DNA from: Firmicutes bacterium AM31-12AC
Lineage (GTDB): Bacteria; Bacillota; Clostridia; Lachnospirales; Lachnospiraceae
DNA length: 64,000 bases
Direction of reading: 5' to 3'
NCBI GenBank assembly: GCA_003480425.1
Contig: QUJA01000001.1
Coordinates: 186,001-250,000 of the forward strand
Made by a program: the position numbers and the translations under genes. Positions 56,745-64,000 of this stretch are shown here, piece after piece. The notes under the pieces were generated by a model. It saw only the letters and a program-made list of their open reading frames with translations. It did no database searches and was not told where the DNA came from. Position 1 is the stretch's first letter; the number at the start of each line of letters is the position of its first letter.

Positions 56745-56960
56745 TTAGTAATAGCCTCGTTCCTCCCGCCAGTCTTTCACATAACTTCGGATTCCGATAT
56801 AGACCACGTGCACAAGAAGTAATAGTAGAATAAGGTTCATCGGAATGATTGATTTTATCCATTTTCCGAAGTAGATTGCAATAGCTGTACTCATTATCGC
56901 CATCATGATACTATTTGAGATTCTATTGCTTAATTGTCCGAAAGAATCTGCACCTGTCAC
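56745..56960 (-). CDS. Small membrane protein of unknown family
   Basis: 71 codons from a GTG, one or two membrane helices (ISNSIMMAIMSTAIAIYFGK, MNLILLLLLVHVVYIGIRSY) and a basic tail. No family recognised. A degenerate copy of its C-terminal half is at 52877-52980. It follows flavodoxin debris and may itself be the end of a longer lost gene. Confidence 0.45.
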   Translation of the reverse strand: MTGADSFGQLSNRISNSIMMAIMSTAIAIYFGKWIKSIIPMNLILLLLLVHVVYIGIRSYVKDWREERGYY

Positions 56961-56964
56961 AAAC

Positions 56965-57237
56965 TCTTGAAGCAGACTTATAAATCTGTATTTTCTTCAA
57001 CAGTATATTTTGTCTTTTTATGATTTGGTTTTCCATCACTTTCCATGACGCTGATTGTGTCTGCCCATTCTGAAATTTCTCATCAATTTTTCTGGCATCC
57101 GCACCCTCTTGGATCGCCGGCATCTCTAATTTTCCCTGCCTTGCATAAGAAATCTGCTTTTACTTCCTCTGCAATCATTTCTGCTACTTTTTTGTTGTTC
57201 CGCTTGCACTGAAAAATGCCACTAATTTTTTACTCAT
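56965..57237 (-). pseudogene. Broken flavodoxin gene
   Basis: The ATG at 57237 reads MSKKLVAFFSASGTTKK, the start of a flavodoxin with the SASGTT phosphate loop, then a stop; one base later the frame resumes as VAEMIAEEVKAD. After that nothing recognisable remains. It has at least one frame break and is truncated. Confidence 0.75.
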
Positions 57238-57658
57238 AATAATGACCCCTTACTTTACGAATTTCTTGTATAAAAATAGGTGTACAAGATTTGATTTTCT
57301 CTTATACATCTATATTTTTATATTCCTACAAATTTTTCAAGAACCAGTATACCTTCAGAAATATTCATTTTTCCCTGAAATTCTTTTAAAAAAGTGTCTT
57401 CGACACTTCAACTCCCCAGCCCCTTTGTGTGGGCTATTTTCATCAGCATAATCATTGTATCAGGATAAAGTTCACAAAGTATCCGCAATACGTTCCCATA
57501 AGTTCATGTCATTATTGAAATCGTACATATTTCAGTATAAAAAGTTCACTATTCAAATTCTGATTATTTATAGTAAACATGGTCTATCAAAATGACTATT
57601 TTCTGTTTCATTGTTTAACTTAACAAAACAATTCCTATGCAAAAAGGCGTAATTCACT
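57238..57658. other. Non-coding stretch
   Basis: A+T-rich, no convincing gene. One short hairpin AGTGTC/GACACT near 57390 and CCCCAGCCCC...GGGCT nearby. Nothing else recognised. Confidence 0.5.
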
Positions 57659-58585
57659 TTACATTTTCCCCATATATTTTTCTGCCATATGTACTGCCAC
57701 AGCCCCATCTGCAACAGCTGTTACTATCTGACGAAGTAACTTTGTTCTGACATCTCCTACAGCATAAACACCCGGAATACTCGTTTCAGTATTTTCACCT
57801 GCCACAATATATCCTTTATTATCCAGTTCTATCTGATTATCTAAAAAATCTATTGTCGGTTTTCTTCCTATACTCACAAACAAGCCGTCACATTCTATAA
57901 TGTTTTCTTCTCCTGTAACTGTATCTTTCAACCGCACACCAGTCAATCGTTCTCCATAAAGCAGTTCTTTTACTGTACTATTCCATCGAAACTCTATATT
58001 TTCAGTTTTCATCAGCTGGTCATTGTAAATTTTTGTTGCACGTAATGTATCCCTTCGATGAACAATGATAACTTTCTTAGCAATTCGACTTAAAAGAGTA
58101 GCATCTGATATAGCAGAATTTCCACCACCAACAACAACCACAATCTTATCTTTATAAAACATACCATCACAGGCGGCACAATAAGCAACTCCATGACCTA
58201 TCAATTCTTTTTCTTTATCAAGACCAAGTTCTCTTGGATTTGCTCCTGTAGCTATCACTACTGTTTTCCCAATATAAATTCCCGAACTGGTTTCTACTCT
58301 CTTAAGCTTTCCTGCTAAATCCATATTAAAAACTTCTGCATATTCACTTTTAGCACCATATTTTTCCGCCTGTTTTTGCATTTTCTCTGCCAATGAAAAT
58401 CCGTCAATTCCATTTTCAAAACCAGGATAGTTATCAATCTGCCAGGTCAATGACATCTGACCACCTGCAGATAATTTTTCTAAAACAATTGTTTCAAGTC
58501 CTGCTCTGGCTGCGTATAATGCTGATGTATACCCACCAGGTCCTCCTCCCACGATAATCATATCGTAAACATGATTTTCATTCAT
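57659..58585 (-). CDS. trxB: Thioredoxin-disulfide reductase
   Basis: 308 residues. FAD loop IIVGGGPGGYTSALYAARAG, redox-active CAACDG near 135, NADP-binding VVVVGGGNSAISDATLL and the C-terminal GVYAVGDVRTKLLRQIVTAV. It reduces thioredoxin using NADPH. AGGAGG precedes the ATG. It follows a broken thioredoxin gene; the working thioredoxin is at 61752. Confidence 0.96.
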   Translation of the reverse strand: MNENHVYDMIIVGGGPGGYTSALYAARAGLETIVLEKLSAGGQMSLTWQIDNYPGFENGIDGFSLAEKMQKQAEKYGAKSEYAEVFNMDLAGKLKRVETSSGIYIGKTVVIATGANPRELGLDKEKELIGHGVAYCAACDGMFYKDKIVVVVGGGNSAISDATLLSRIAKKVIIVHRRDTLRATKIYNDQLMKTENIEFRWNSTVKELLYGERLTGVRLKDTVTGEENIIECDGLFVSIGRKPTIDFLDNQIELDNKGYIVAGENTETSIPGVYAVGDVRTKLLRQIVTAVADGAVAVHMAEKYMGKM

Positions 58586-58637
58586 ACAACAGTCCTCCTA
58601 TTTTATTTTTCCAAAGCTTCATTAATAAAGTTTTCTA

Positions 58638-58757
58638 TCATTTTTTTGATTCGGGTGCAACAATAGAATCTATTGCCTTTCCATCTCGATATAAAACCAG
58701 TTTTTCCTTATGAATTAATTGTCCAAACTTTTCTTTATTTATATTTATTGATGTCAT
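58638..58757 (-). pseudogene. Thioredoxin gene with its middle deleted
   Basis: 39 codons. The start MTSININKEKFGQLI matches thioredoxin at 62057 (MTAININKNNF). It then jumps to a thioredoxin-like end (LVLYRDGKAIDSIVAP). The CGPC/CAPC active site is gone. AGGAGGAAGGGG ribosome site and the Crp/Fnr-type palindrome (58816-58830) remain, so it may now act only as the leader of trxB. Confidence 0.7.
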
Positions 58758-58815
58758 ATTTTTTAACCCCTTCCTCCTGTTTGAACTTAATATACCGCAT
58801 AAAAGATCTTGCTTC

Positions 58816-58830
58816 CGTGATGATATCACA
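58816..58830. promoter_or_regulatory. Crp/Fnr-type palindrome before trx'-trxB
   Basis: On the minus strand TGTGA-TATCA-TCACG, 59 bases before the start codon. Near-identical sites lie at 62119-62133 and 62953-62967. It also lies between trx' and the divergent Crp/Fnr gene. Confidence 0.7.
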
Positions 58831-58948
58831 GAAAAGACAATTTACTTTATCACGCTTCTTTTTATTTCTATTTATGGCATATGTCAATTATGGAATTGAC
58901 GCATCTTAAAAAAGCAAGTATACTATGTTCGTAAAGGAGATAACTGTT

Positions 58949-59608
58949 ATGAACTTCGAAAATTATTTTCCACTATGGAATGACTTGAACATAGCACAGA
59001 AAAAACTAATTTCAGACAATTTAATCACACAGTATGTAAAAAAAGGGACAATCATTCACAATGGAAACCTGGATTGCACTGGATTATTACTGGTTAAATC
59101 CGGGCAGCTTCGAACCTACATACTTTCAGATGAAGGACGAGAGATTACACTTTACCGTCTGTTCGATATGGATATGTGTCTTTTATCCGCCTCATGTATC
59201 ATACGCTCCATTCAATTTGAAGTAACCATTGAAGCAGAAAAAGATACTGATCTTTGGATCATCCCTGCTGAAATCTATAAGGGCATTATGAAGGAATCTG
59301 CTCCCGTCGCAAACTATACCAATGAGTTAATAGCCACCCGTTTTTCTGATGTCATGTGGCTGATTGAACAAATCATGTGGAAGAGCTTGGATAAGCGTAT
59401 TGCTTCATTTCTTTTAGAAGAGACCTCTATTGAAGGTGCAAATGAATTGAAAATCACTCACGAAACTATCGCCAATCATCTTGGTTCCCACAGGGAAGTT
59501 ATCACTCGAATGCTTCGATACTTTCAAGGCGAGGGGCTTGTCAGACTCTCCCGCGGCAAAATCACAATCCTTGATTCGAAAAGACTTGAAACACTACAAA
59601 GATCATAA
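58949..59608 (+). CDS. Crp/Fnr-family transcriptional regulator
   Basis: 219 residues. Cyclic-nucleotide-like beta-barrel (about 20-120, LLVKSGQLRTYILSDEGREI) and a C-terminal winged helix (ITHETIANHLGSHREVITRM). There is no N-terminal four-Cys cluster of Fnr; scattered Cys (MCLLSASC) could sense redox. ATG at 58949 follows AAGGAGATAA. It lies divergent to trx'-trxB and likely controls the three TGTGA palindromes in this redox region. Confidence 0.9.
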   Translation: MNFENYFPLWNDLNIAQKKLISDNLITQYVKKGTIIHNGNLDCTGLLLVKSGQLRTYILSDEGREITLYRLFDMDMCLLSASCIIRSIQFEVTIEAEKDTDLWIIPAEIYKGIMKESAPVANYTNELIATRFSDVMWLIEQIMWKSLDKRIASFLLEETSIEGANELKITHETIANHLGSHREVITRMLRYFQGEGLVRLSRGKITILDSKRLETLQRS

Positions 59609-59630
59609 AACTGTTTTTCTATAATATCTA

Positions 59631-59687
59631 AAAATCCTCCATTTATCAGAATTATGAAAGTCATTCTAATAAATGGGGGATCTTTTT
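59631..59687. terminator. Bidirectional terminator between the Crp/Fnr gene and the CoA-disulfide reductase
   Basis: CCTCCATTTAT...AGAAT and ATTCT...ATAAATGGGGGA pair with minor bulges around a ten-base loop, with A-run before and TCTTTTT after. Confidence 0.85.
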
Positions 59688-59725
59688 ATGCTACAAAAAA
59701 ATCATAAAAATATTTTTGTTTATTT

Positions 59726-61417
59726 CTAATAATCCATACCACATGCATATGCCCTTTCGATCAGCGTACGGTCATTAACCACTGCATCATAGAAGCGAAA
59801 TCCGCCGGAAAAGTTGTATGTTTCATATCCATTTCCCTCCAGAATACGGCTCGCAATATAACTGCGCAGCCCACTCTGGCATATCAGATATACAGGCTTT
59901 CCTTTCTCAACTTCATTGATACGTTCCCTCAGTTCATCTACAGGAATATTTTTAAATCCATTAATATGGCCCCTGCTAAATTCACCTACCGTTCTCACAT
60001 CCAGCAGCACAGCATTTTTATCTTTAGAAATCTTATCCACATCTTCCAAATGCCATTGTTTTAAGGTTCCTTTTGCTATATTGTCTATCATGAATCCGGC
60101 CATATTTACAGGATCCTTGGCAGAGGAATAAGGAGGTGCATATGCGAGATCCAAATCTTTCAGCTGGGTTGCCTTCAGCCCTGCATGGATTGCTGTTGCA
60201 AGCACATCGATACGTTTATCAACTCCTTCATATCCAATAATCTGAGCACCAAGCAAACGATAAGTCTCTTTTTCAAAAACTACTTTCATGGTCATCACTT
60301 TTCCACCAGGATAGTAACCGGCATGACTCATAGGAGAAAGAATTACTGTATCTACCTCTAATCCTGACTTTTTAGCATTGGTTTCATTTATATCTGTAGT
60401 GGCTGCTGTCATATCAAACACTTTGATAATGGAGCTTCCCTGACTACCCAAGTAATGACTATCACCACCACAAATATTATCCGCAATGATCCTTCCCTGT
60501 TTATTGGCAGGTCCTGCTAAAGAGATTAATGCATCATTGCCAGTAACATAATGTTTTACCTGAACTGCATCACCTGCAGCATAAATGTCTGGTACAGAAG
60601 TTTCCATTCTATCATTCACTACAATACTTTCCTTGATGCCAAGTTCCAGACCAGCTTCTTTTGCTAATGTTGTATCTGGTGTAACGCCGATTGCCAGTAC
60701 TACCATATCAGCATGAAGGGATGGATTATCTTTCAATAGGATCTCTACTCCATTGTCTTTTTCTTTAAATCCTTCCACTGTATAGCCCAGTACCAGTTTT
60801 ATCCCGTGTTTTCTCATTTCACTATGAATCATGGATGCCATATCTGGATCAAAAGGATTCATCAGCTGCTTAGGCCGCTGGACAATTGTAACATCCATGC
60901 CAAGCTCCCTCAAATTTTCTGCCAGTTCCAGACCAATAAAGCCACCACCTGCCAATGCAGCCGATTTTGGATGGTTCTTATTTATATATTCCTTTATCCG
61001 AAAAGTATCTTCTACTGTACGAAGTGTAAAAAGTTTATCAATGCCTACTCCAGGGAGTCTCGGCTGTGTTGGTTTTGCACCTGGAGAAAGGATTAGTTTA
61101 TCGTAATTTTCTTCAAATATTTCACCGTTTTCTAAATTCTTCACTGAAACCGTTTTACGTTCCGGATGTATGGAGATAACTTCATGATGAATTTTCATGT
61201 TAATACGGAAGCGTTTAAAAAAACTCTCTGGTGTCTGTAGTGTAAGTTCTTCCGGGTCTGTGATCACGTCTCCAATATAATATGGAAGTCCACAATTTGC
61301 ATAGGATATGTATCCGGATCTTTCAAACACAGTAATTTCAGCATGTTCATTCAGTCTGCGTATTCTTGCTGCAGCTGTAGCTCCTCCGGCTACACCTCCT
61401 ACAATTATTACCTTCAT
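59726..61417 (-). CDS. CoA-disulfide reductase-type flavoprotein with C-terminal rhodanese domain
   Basis: 563 residues. FAD loop KVIIVGGVAGGATAAARIRR, the single redox Cys in SYANCGLPYYIG near 43, NAD loop LAGGGFIGLELAENLRELG and a dimerization domain. The last about 95 residues are a rhodanese with active Cys in VYLICQSGLRS. Such fusions (CoADR-RHD, Npsr-like) reduce CoA persulfides, polysulfide or CoA disulfide. ATG at 61417 two bases after the rhodanese gene. Confidence 0.92.
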   Translation of the reverse strand: MKVIIVGGVAGGATAAARIRRLNEHAEITVFERSGYISYANCGLPYYIGDVITDPEELTLQTPESFFKRFRINMKIHHEVISIHPERKTVSVKNLENGEIFEENYDKLILSPGAKPTQPRLPGVGIDKLFTLRTVEDTFRIKEYINKNHPKSAALAGGGFIGLELAENLRELGMDVTIVQRPKQLMNPFDPDMASMIHSEMRKHGIKLVLGYTVEGFKEKDNGVEILLKDNPSLHADMVVLAIGVTPDTTLAKEAGLELGIKESIVVNDRMETSVPDIYAAGDAVQVKHYVTGNDALISLAGPANKQGRIIADNICGGDSHYLGSQGSSIIKVFDMTAATTDINETNAKKSGLEVDTVILSPMSHAGYYPGGKVMTMKVVFEKETYRLLGAQIIGYEGVDKRIDVLATAIHAGLKATQLKDLDLAYAPPYSSAKDPVNMAGFMIDNIAKGTLKQWHLEDVDKISKDKNAVLLDVRTVGEFSRGHINGFKNIPVDELRERINEVEKGKPVYLICQSGLRSYIASRILEGNGYETYNFSGGFRFYDAVVNDRTLIERAYACGMDY

Positions 61418-61418
61418 C

Positions 61419-61739
61419 TTATTTTTCCACCTTTCCTGAGTAAGCTGCAATGCCACCGATATTATTTACTTTAGAATATCCCATTCGTTGCAGTATCCCA
61501 GTTGCCTGGCGGCTTCGTGAACCGGAATAACAGTATACAAACAGTGGGATATCCTTATTCTTCGCTACAGAAGCAATATTGTCAAGTTGCTGCAACGGCA
61601 CATTTTTACTTTCTGGTATATGTCCTTCCTGATATTCCTGCGGTGTACGTACATCCAGCAGAACTGCATCATCAGTCCTTTTATATTCTTCTATGCCTTG
61701 ATTAATATTCGACTGTTTAAAGAGATCAAAAAATCCCAT
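61419..61739 (-). CDS. Rhodanese-like sulfurtransferase
   Basis: 106 residues, one rhodanese domain: AVLLDVRTPQEYQEGHIPES and active-site CYSGSR loop, then MGYSKVNNIGGI. Moves sulfane sulfur between thiols. ATG at 61739 after GGGAGG. Middle gene of trx-rhodanese-CoADR. Confidence 0.92.
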   Translation of the reverse strand: MGFFDLFKQSNINQGIEEYKRTDDAVLLDVRTPQEYQEGHIPESKNVPLQQLDNIASVAKNKDIPLFVYCYSGSRSRQATGILQRMGYSKVNNIGGIAAYSGKVEK

Positions 61740-61751
61740 TAGCACACCTCC

Positions 61752-62057
61752 CTAAAGCATTTCTAAAATCGCATTCTTAGGTCTCGCCCCTGAAACCTGC
61801 TGTACAATCTTCCCATTCTTCATAACCACTAAAGTCGGAATGCTCATAATACTGAACTTATTTGCCAGTTCAGGCTCTTCATCTACATTAATCTTTCCAA
61901 CTTTAATATCTCTACGCTCACTTGCAATCTCCTCTACAATAGGTACTACCATGCGGCAAGGCGCACACCAAGATGCCCAAAAATCTAAAAGAACGGGTTT
62001 ATCGGAATTCAGTACTTCGTTCTGAAAATTATTTTTATTGATATTAATTGCAGTCAT
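61752..62057 (-). CDS. trxA: Thioredoxin
   Basis: 101 residues. Active site WASWCAPCRM, cis-Pro in MSIPTLVVMKNGK. AAGGAGGATTATAAA ribosome site at 62057. It heads the sulfur-redox operon; the Crp/Fnr-type site at 62119-62133 is 62 bases upstream. It should be reduced by the TrxB at 57659. Confidence 0.95.
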   Translation of the reverse strand: MTAININKNNFQNEVLNSDKPVLLDFWASWCAPCRMVVPIVEEIASERRDIKVGKINVDEEPELANKFSIMSIPTLVVMKNGKIVQQVSGARPKNAILEML

Positions 62058-62118
62058 TTTATAATCCTCCTTATCATTTCTTTGTGGCTTTATTATAATC
62101 TGAATTTTATTTCTTTTC

Positions 62119-62133
62119 TGTGATGACATCACC
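62119..62133. promoter_or_regulatory. Crp/Fnr-type palindrome before trxA
   Basis: TGTGA-TGACA-TCACC after TTTTC; see 58816-58830 and 62953-62967. Confidence 0.7.
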
Positions 62134-62146
62134 ATACCACATTGCC

Positions 62147-62893
62147 TTAACTTCTTGCCATACCATCTACACTTAGTATAACACCTGTAATATAACTCGC
62201 TTCATCTGAAGCAAGAAACACAAATGCATTGGCAATATCTTCTGGCTGTCCAAGACGACGCAATGGAATTCTTTCAATCATAGGTTCGATAACTTCCTTT
62301 GGCACGGCCTTCATCATATCAGTTTCTGTAATCCCAGGTGCAACAGCATTAACACGAATACCTTTAGGTCCTAGTTCTCTTGCTAATGATACAGTCAATC
62401 CGTTTACTGCAAACTTCGATGCCGGATAAGCAAACCCACTTGGCTGTCCCGAAATACTCACCATGGAAGAAGTTGAGAGAATGACCCCCTTGCCTCTTGC
62501 CACCATACATTCTGCTGCTACACGAGTAGTATTAAATACTCCTTTTACATTTAGATCCATTACTTTATCAAAAGTCTCCTCTGTATAATCCATAAATGAG
62601 GTGTTTTCTGAAATCCCTGCATTATTTACCAGTATGTCGACACATCCATATTTTTCAGTTGCCTCTTTAAAAGCCTTTCTGACAGACTCCATGCTTGCCA
62701 GATTTGGACTAATTCCAGCAACTATTGCATTTGGATATTTTTCTTTTAATTTATCTACAGCAACGTCTGCCGATTCCTGTGAACTTGCTGCCAACACAAC
62801 TGAAGCACCTTCCTTCAAGAATTTATCAGCTGTAGCAAATCCTATACCACGGCTTCCACCCGTAATGATTGCAACTTTATCTTTTAATCTCAT
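62147..62893 (-). CDS. Short-chain dehydrogenase/reductase (FabG/BaiA-like)
   Basis: 248 residues. NAD(P) loop ITGGSRGIGFATADKF, NNAG, catalytic Ser in STSSMVSISG, YPASKFA Tyr/Lys, and PGITETDM. The overall wording is near BaiA-type hydroxysteroid dehydrogenases of gut Clostridia and FabG-type ketoreductases; substrate cannot be decided. GGAGGTAGTCTAA ribosome site; Crp/Fnr-type palindrome 60 bases upstream. Confidence 0.85.
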   Translation of the reverse strand: MRLKDKVAIITGGSRGIGFATADKFLKEGASVVLAASSQESADVAVDKLKEKYPNAIVAGISPNLASMESVRKAFKEATEKYGCVDILVNNAGISENTSFMDYTEETFDKVMDLNVKGVFNTTRVAAECMVARGKGVILSTSSMVSISGQPSGFAYPASKFAVNGLTVSLARELGPKGIRVNAVAPGITETDMMKAVPKEVIEPMIERIPLRRLGQPEDIANAFVFLASDEASYITGVILSVDGMARS

Positions 62894-62952
62894 TTAGACT
62901 ACCTCCTTACTTTGTTTGTAGTTACATTATAAGCAAAAGGTAAATCATTTTC

Positions 62953-62967
62953 TGTGATATCATCACA
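62953..62967. promoter_or_regulatory. Crp/Fnr-type palindrome before the SDR gene
   Basis: Perfect TGTGA-TATCA-TCACA preceded by TTTTC, 60 bases before the start codon. Confidence 0.75.
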
Positions 62968-62980
62968 AACTATCGCAATA

Positions 62981-63014
62981 AAAAACCCTGTTGCTCACAC
63001 GCACCAGGGTTTTT
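62981..63014. terminator. Terminator after rubredoxin
   Basis: AAAAACCCTG and CAGGGTTTTT form a 10-bp stem; works for the minus-strand rubredoxin operon and possibly both ways. Confidence 0.88.
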
Positions 63015-63046
63015 GTTTATCTATCCGTATTTAAATAATCAGAATT

Positions 63047-63205
63047 TTATTCAACTTCTGAAAACTGATCTTTTCCAACATTACATAATGGGCATTCAAA
63101 ATCTTCTGGAACGTCCTCCCACTTTGTTCCTGGTGCAATACCACCTTCTGGATAACCTTCCTCTTCATCATATTCCCATCCGCAAACGTCACATACATAT
63201 TTCAT
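63047..63205 (-). CDS. Rubredoxin
   Basis: 52 residues, the full rubredoxin length. Two CxxC iron-binding knuckles: YVCDVCGWEYD and FECPLCNVGKDQF. It passes electrons to superoxide reductase or peroxide-reducing proteins. AGGAGGAACAAACTA before the ATG; desulfoferrodoxin lies just upstream. Confidence 0.96.
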   Translation of the reverse strand: MKYVCDVCGWEYDEEEGYPEGGIAPGTKWEDVPEDFECPLCNVGKDQFSEVE

Positions 63206-63299
63206 TAGTTTGTTCCTCCTTATAAATATATTAATACACAGCATATATTACTGTTGTATCTGAATTATTTTGTAATCTCAGCACGAATGTCAAGTGTTT

Positions 63300-63674
63300 T
63301 TAGCATTTCCAGAACCCATGAAGATTGCAGTATGCGTATACTTCTTCTACATATTCTCCATCGCAAAGACAAAAATCTGCTACCGGCTCCTGCCCTGGAT
63401 TTAACTGTTTTCTGTATATTCCCTGGTTTGTATTTAATGTAATCCACTCAATGAAATGCTCTTCAAGCATTGGATGTTTTGTCTCTCCGACCACGACATG
63501 AACATGACTGCCTTCTACCGTATATACAGGTACATGCTTCTCAACAGCAGCATCTGTCACTCCGGCTTTTAATTCCTGCATAGGTTCTCCGCAACAAATT
63601 ACAGGTACCCCCTTATCCTTTACCTTTTCAACAATGTTTCCACAATGCTTACATATATAATACTTTACTTCCAT
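63300..63674 (-). CDS. Desulfoferrodoxin (superoxide reductase)
   Basis: 124 residues. N-terminal rubredoxin-like knuckle (YICKHCGNIVE, VICCGEPM) and the catalytic iron site: EKHVPVY, HPMLEEHFIEW and CNLHGFWKC. It reduces superoxide to peroxide without making oxygen. AAGGAGATAAAAGC ribosome site. Operon with rubredoxin, its electron donor. Confidence 0.95.
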   Translation of the reverse strand: MEVKYYICKHCGNIVEKVKDKGVPVICCGEPMQELKAGVTDAAVEKHVPVYTVEGSHVHVVVGETKHPMLEEHFIEWITLNTNQGIYRKQLNPGQEPVADFCLCDGEYVEEVYAYCNLHGFWKC

Positions 63675-63701
63675 GCTTTTATCTCCTTCCATGTGTAAAA
63701 T

Positions 63702-64000
63702 TTATAATCCAATTGTCTCTATAATCTTTTTCAAAGAATCTGCGGATTCCTTAAGCTTTAACGCTTTCTCTCCACTTAAATTAATAGGTATATCAGACTC
63801 AATGCCATCTGCACCTACAATAGCCGGCATACTTAACGATACTCCGTCAATGTCATATACTCCATGAATCATATGAGATACTGGGAGTATTGATTTTTCA
63901 TCTCTCATAATCACTTCGCAGATTCTTTTTACAGACATTGCGATTCCATAATATGTAGCGTGCCTTTTGTTTATAATCTCATAAGCACTGTTCTTGACTG
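63702..64000 (-). CDS. L-lactate dehydrogenase, C-terminal part (cut by window edge)
   Basis: The last about 98 codons: VKNSAYEIINKRHATYYGIA, then MSVKRICEVIMRDEKSILPV, SMPAIVGADGIESDIPINLS. This matches the C terminus of NAD-dependent L-lactate/malate dehydrogenases, with lactate more likely from the KxATYYGIA motif. The rest is outside the window. Confidence 0.85.
   Translation of the reverse strand, partial: VKNSAYEIINKRHATYYGIAMSVKRICEVIMRDEKSILPVSHMIHGVYDIDGVSLSMPAIVGADGIESDIPINLSGEKALKLKESADSLKKIIETIGL

Overview
Low-G+C Firmicute chromosome, almost certainly a spore-forming gut Lachnospiraceae (Ruminococcus/Mediterraneibacter/Dorea type). The evidence is the spoIIIA genes, spoIIP and gpr, the conserved order rimP-nusA-rnpM/ylxQ-infB-rbfA-nrnA-truB-ribF-rpsO-pnp, strong AGGAGG ribosome sites, and anaerobe-type redox genes (desulfoferrodoxin, rubredoxin, CoA-disulfide reductase). 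Species was assigned by reading alone; no database was searched. Layout: 0-26.5 kb is core chromosome, nearly all on the minus strand: spoIIIAD'-AC-AB-AA, the translation/RNA operon, parE-parC, spoIIP-gpr, rpsT (plus strand), ilvN-ilvC, galE with a sugar nucleotidyltransferase, and an ABC-F ATPase. Four of these core genes (infB, nusA, parC, ilvC), plus a hybrid kinase and a yjbR-like gene, each carry one apparent -1 deletion inside a run of identical bases, most simply a sequencing or assembly artefact. 27.0-38.2 kb is a tandem array of two related integrated elements in the 5' end of a low-molecular-weight tyrosine phosphatase gene. Element A (about 27.0-36.05 kb) has Tn916-type Int and Xis, a DnaC-like ATPase, a RepA_N-type protein, a structured non-coding region, an IS1182 relic and a Bce-type peptide-antibiotic resistance ABC transporter with its two-component system. 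Element B (36.05-38.2 kb) has lost its integrase and carries an AbiE-like toxin-antitoxin pair. Three att copies mark the borders. 38.2-41.5 kb is a graveyard of another mobilizable element: a truncated S24 repressor, mobC and relaxase relics with an oriT-like region, and a truncated UPF0178 gene. 41.5-52.7 kb is a signalling block: three large hybrid histidine kinases, a 5'-truncated HD-GYP gene, and a lipoprotein that joins a solute-binding protein to a 5'-nucleotidase C-terminal-like domain. The lipoprotein-kinase operon has a c-di-GMP-I riboswitch with a terminator; another kinase has seven GACA repeats touching its ribosome site. 53.0-57.2 kb holds a macrodomain hydrolase, a SirTM-class sirtuin and a PNPOx-ferredoxin protein in one overlapping operon behind an FMN riboswitch, then a second PNPOx gene and an Rrf2 regulator that share a set of palindromic operators. 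57.6-64 kb is redox and sulfur metabolism: trxB, a thioredoxin relic, a Crp/Fnr regulator, thioredoxin-rhodanese-CoA-disulfide reductase, an SDR, rubredoxin, desulfoferrodoxin and a partial lactate dehydrogenase. Three of these transcription units share a Crp/Fnr-like palindrome at the same distance from their start codons. No tRNA, rRNA or CRISPR array was seen.
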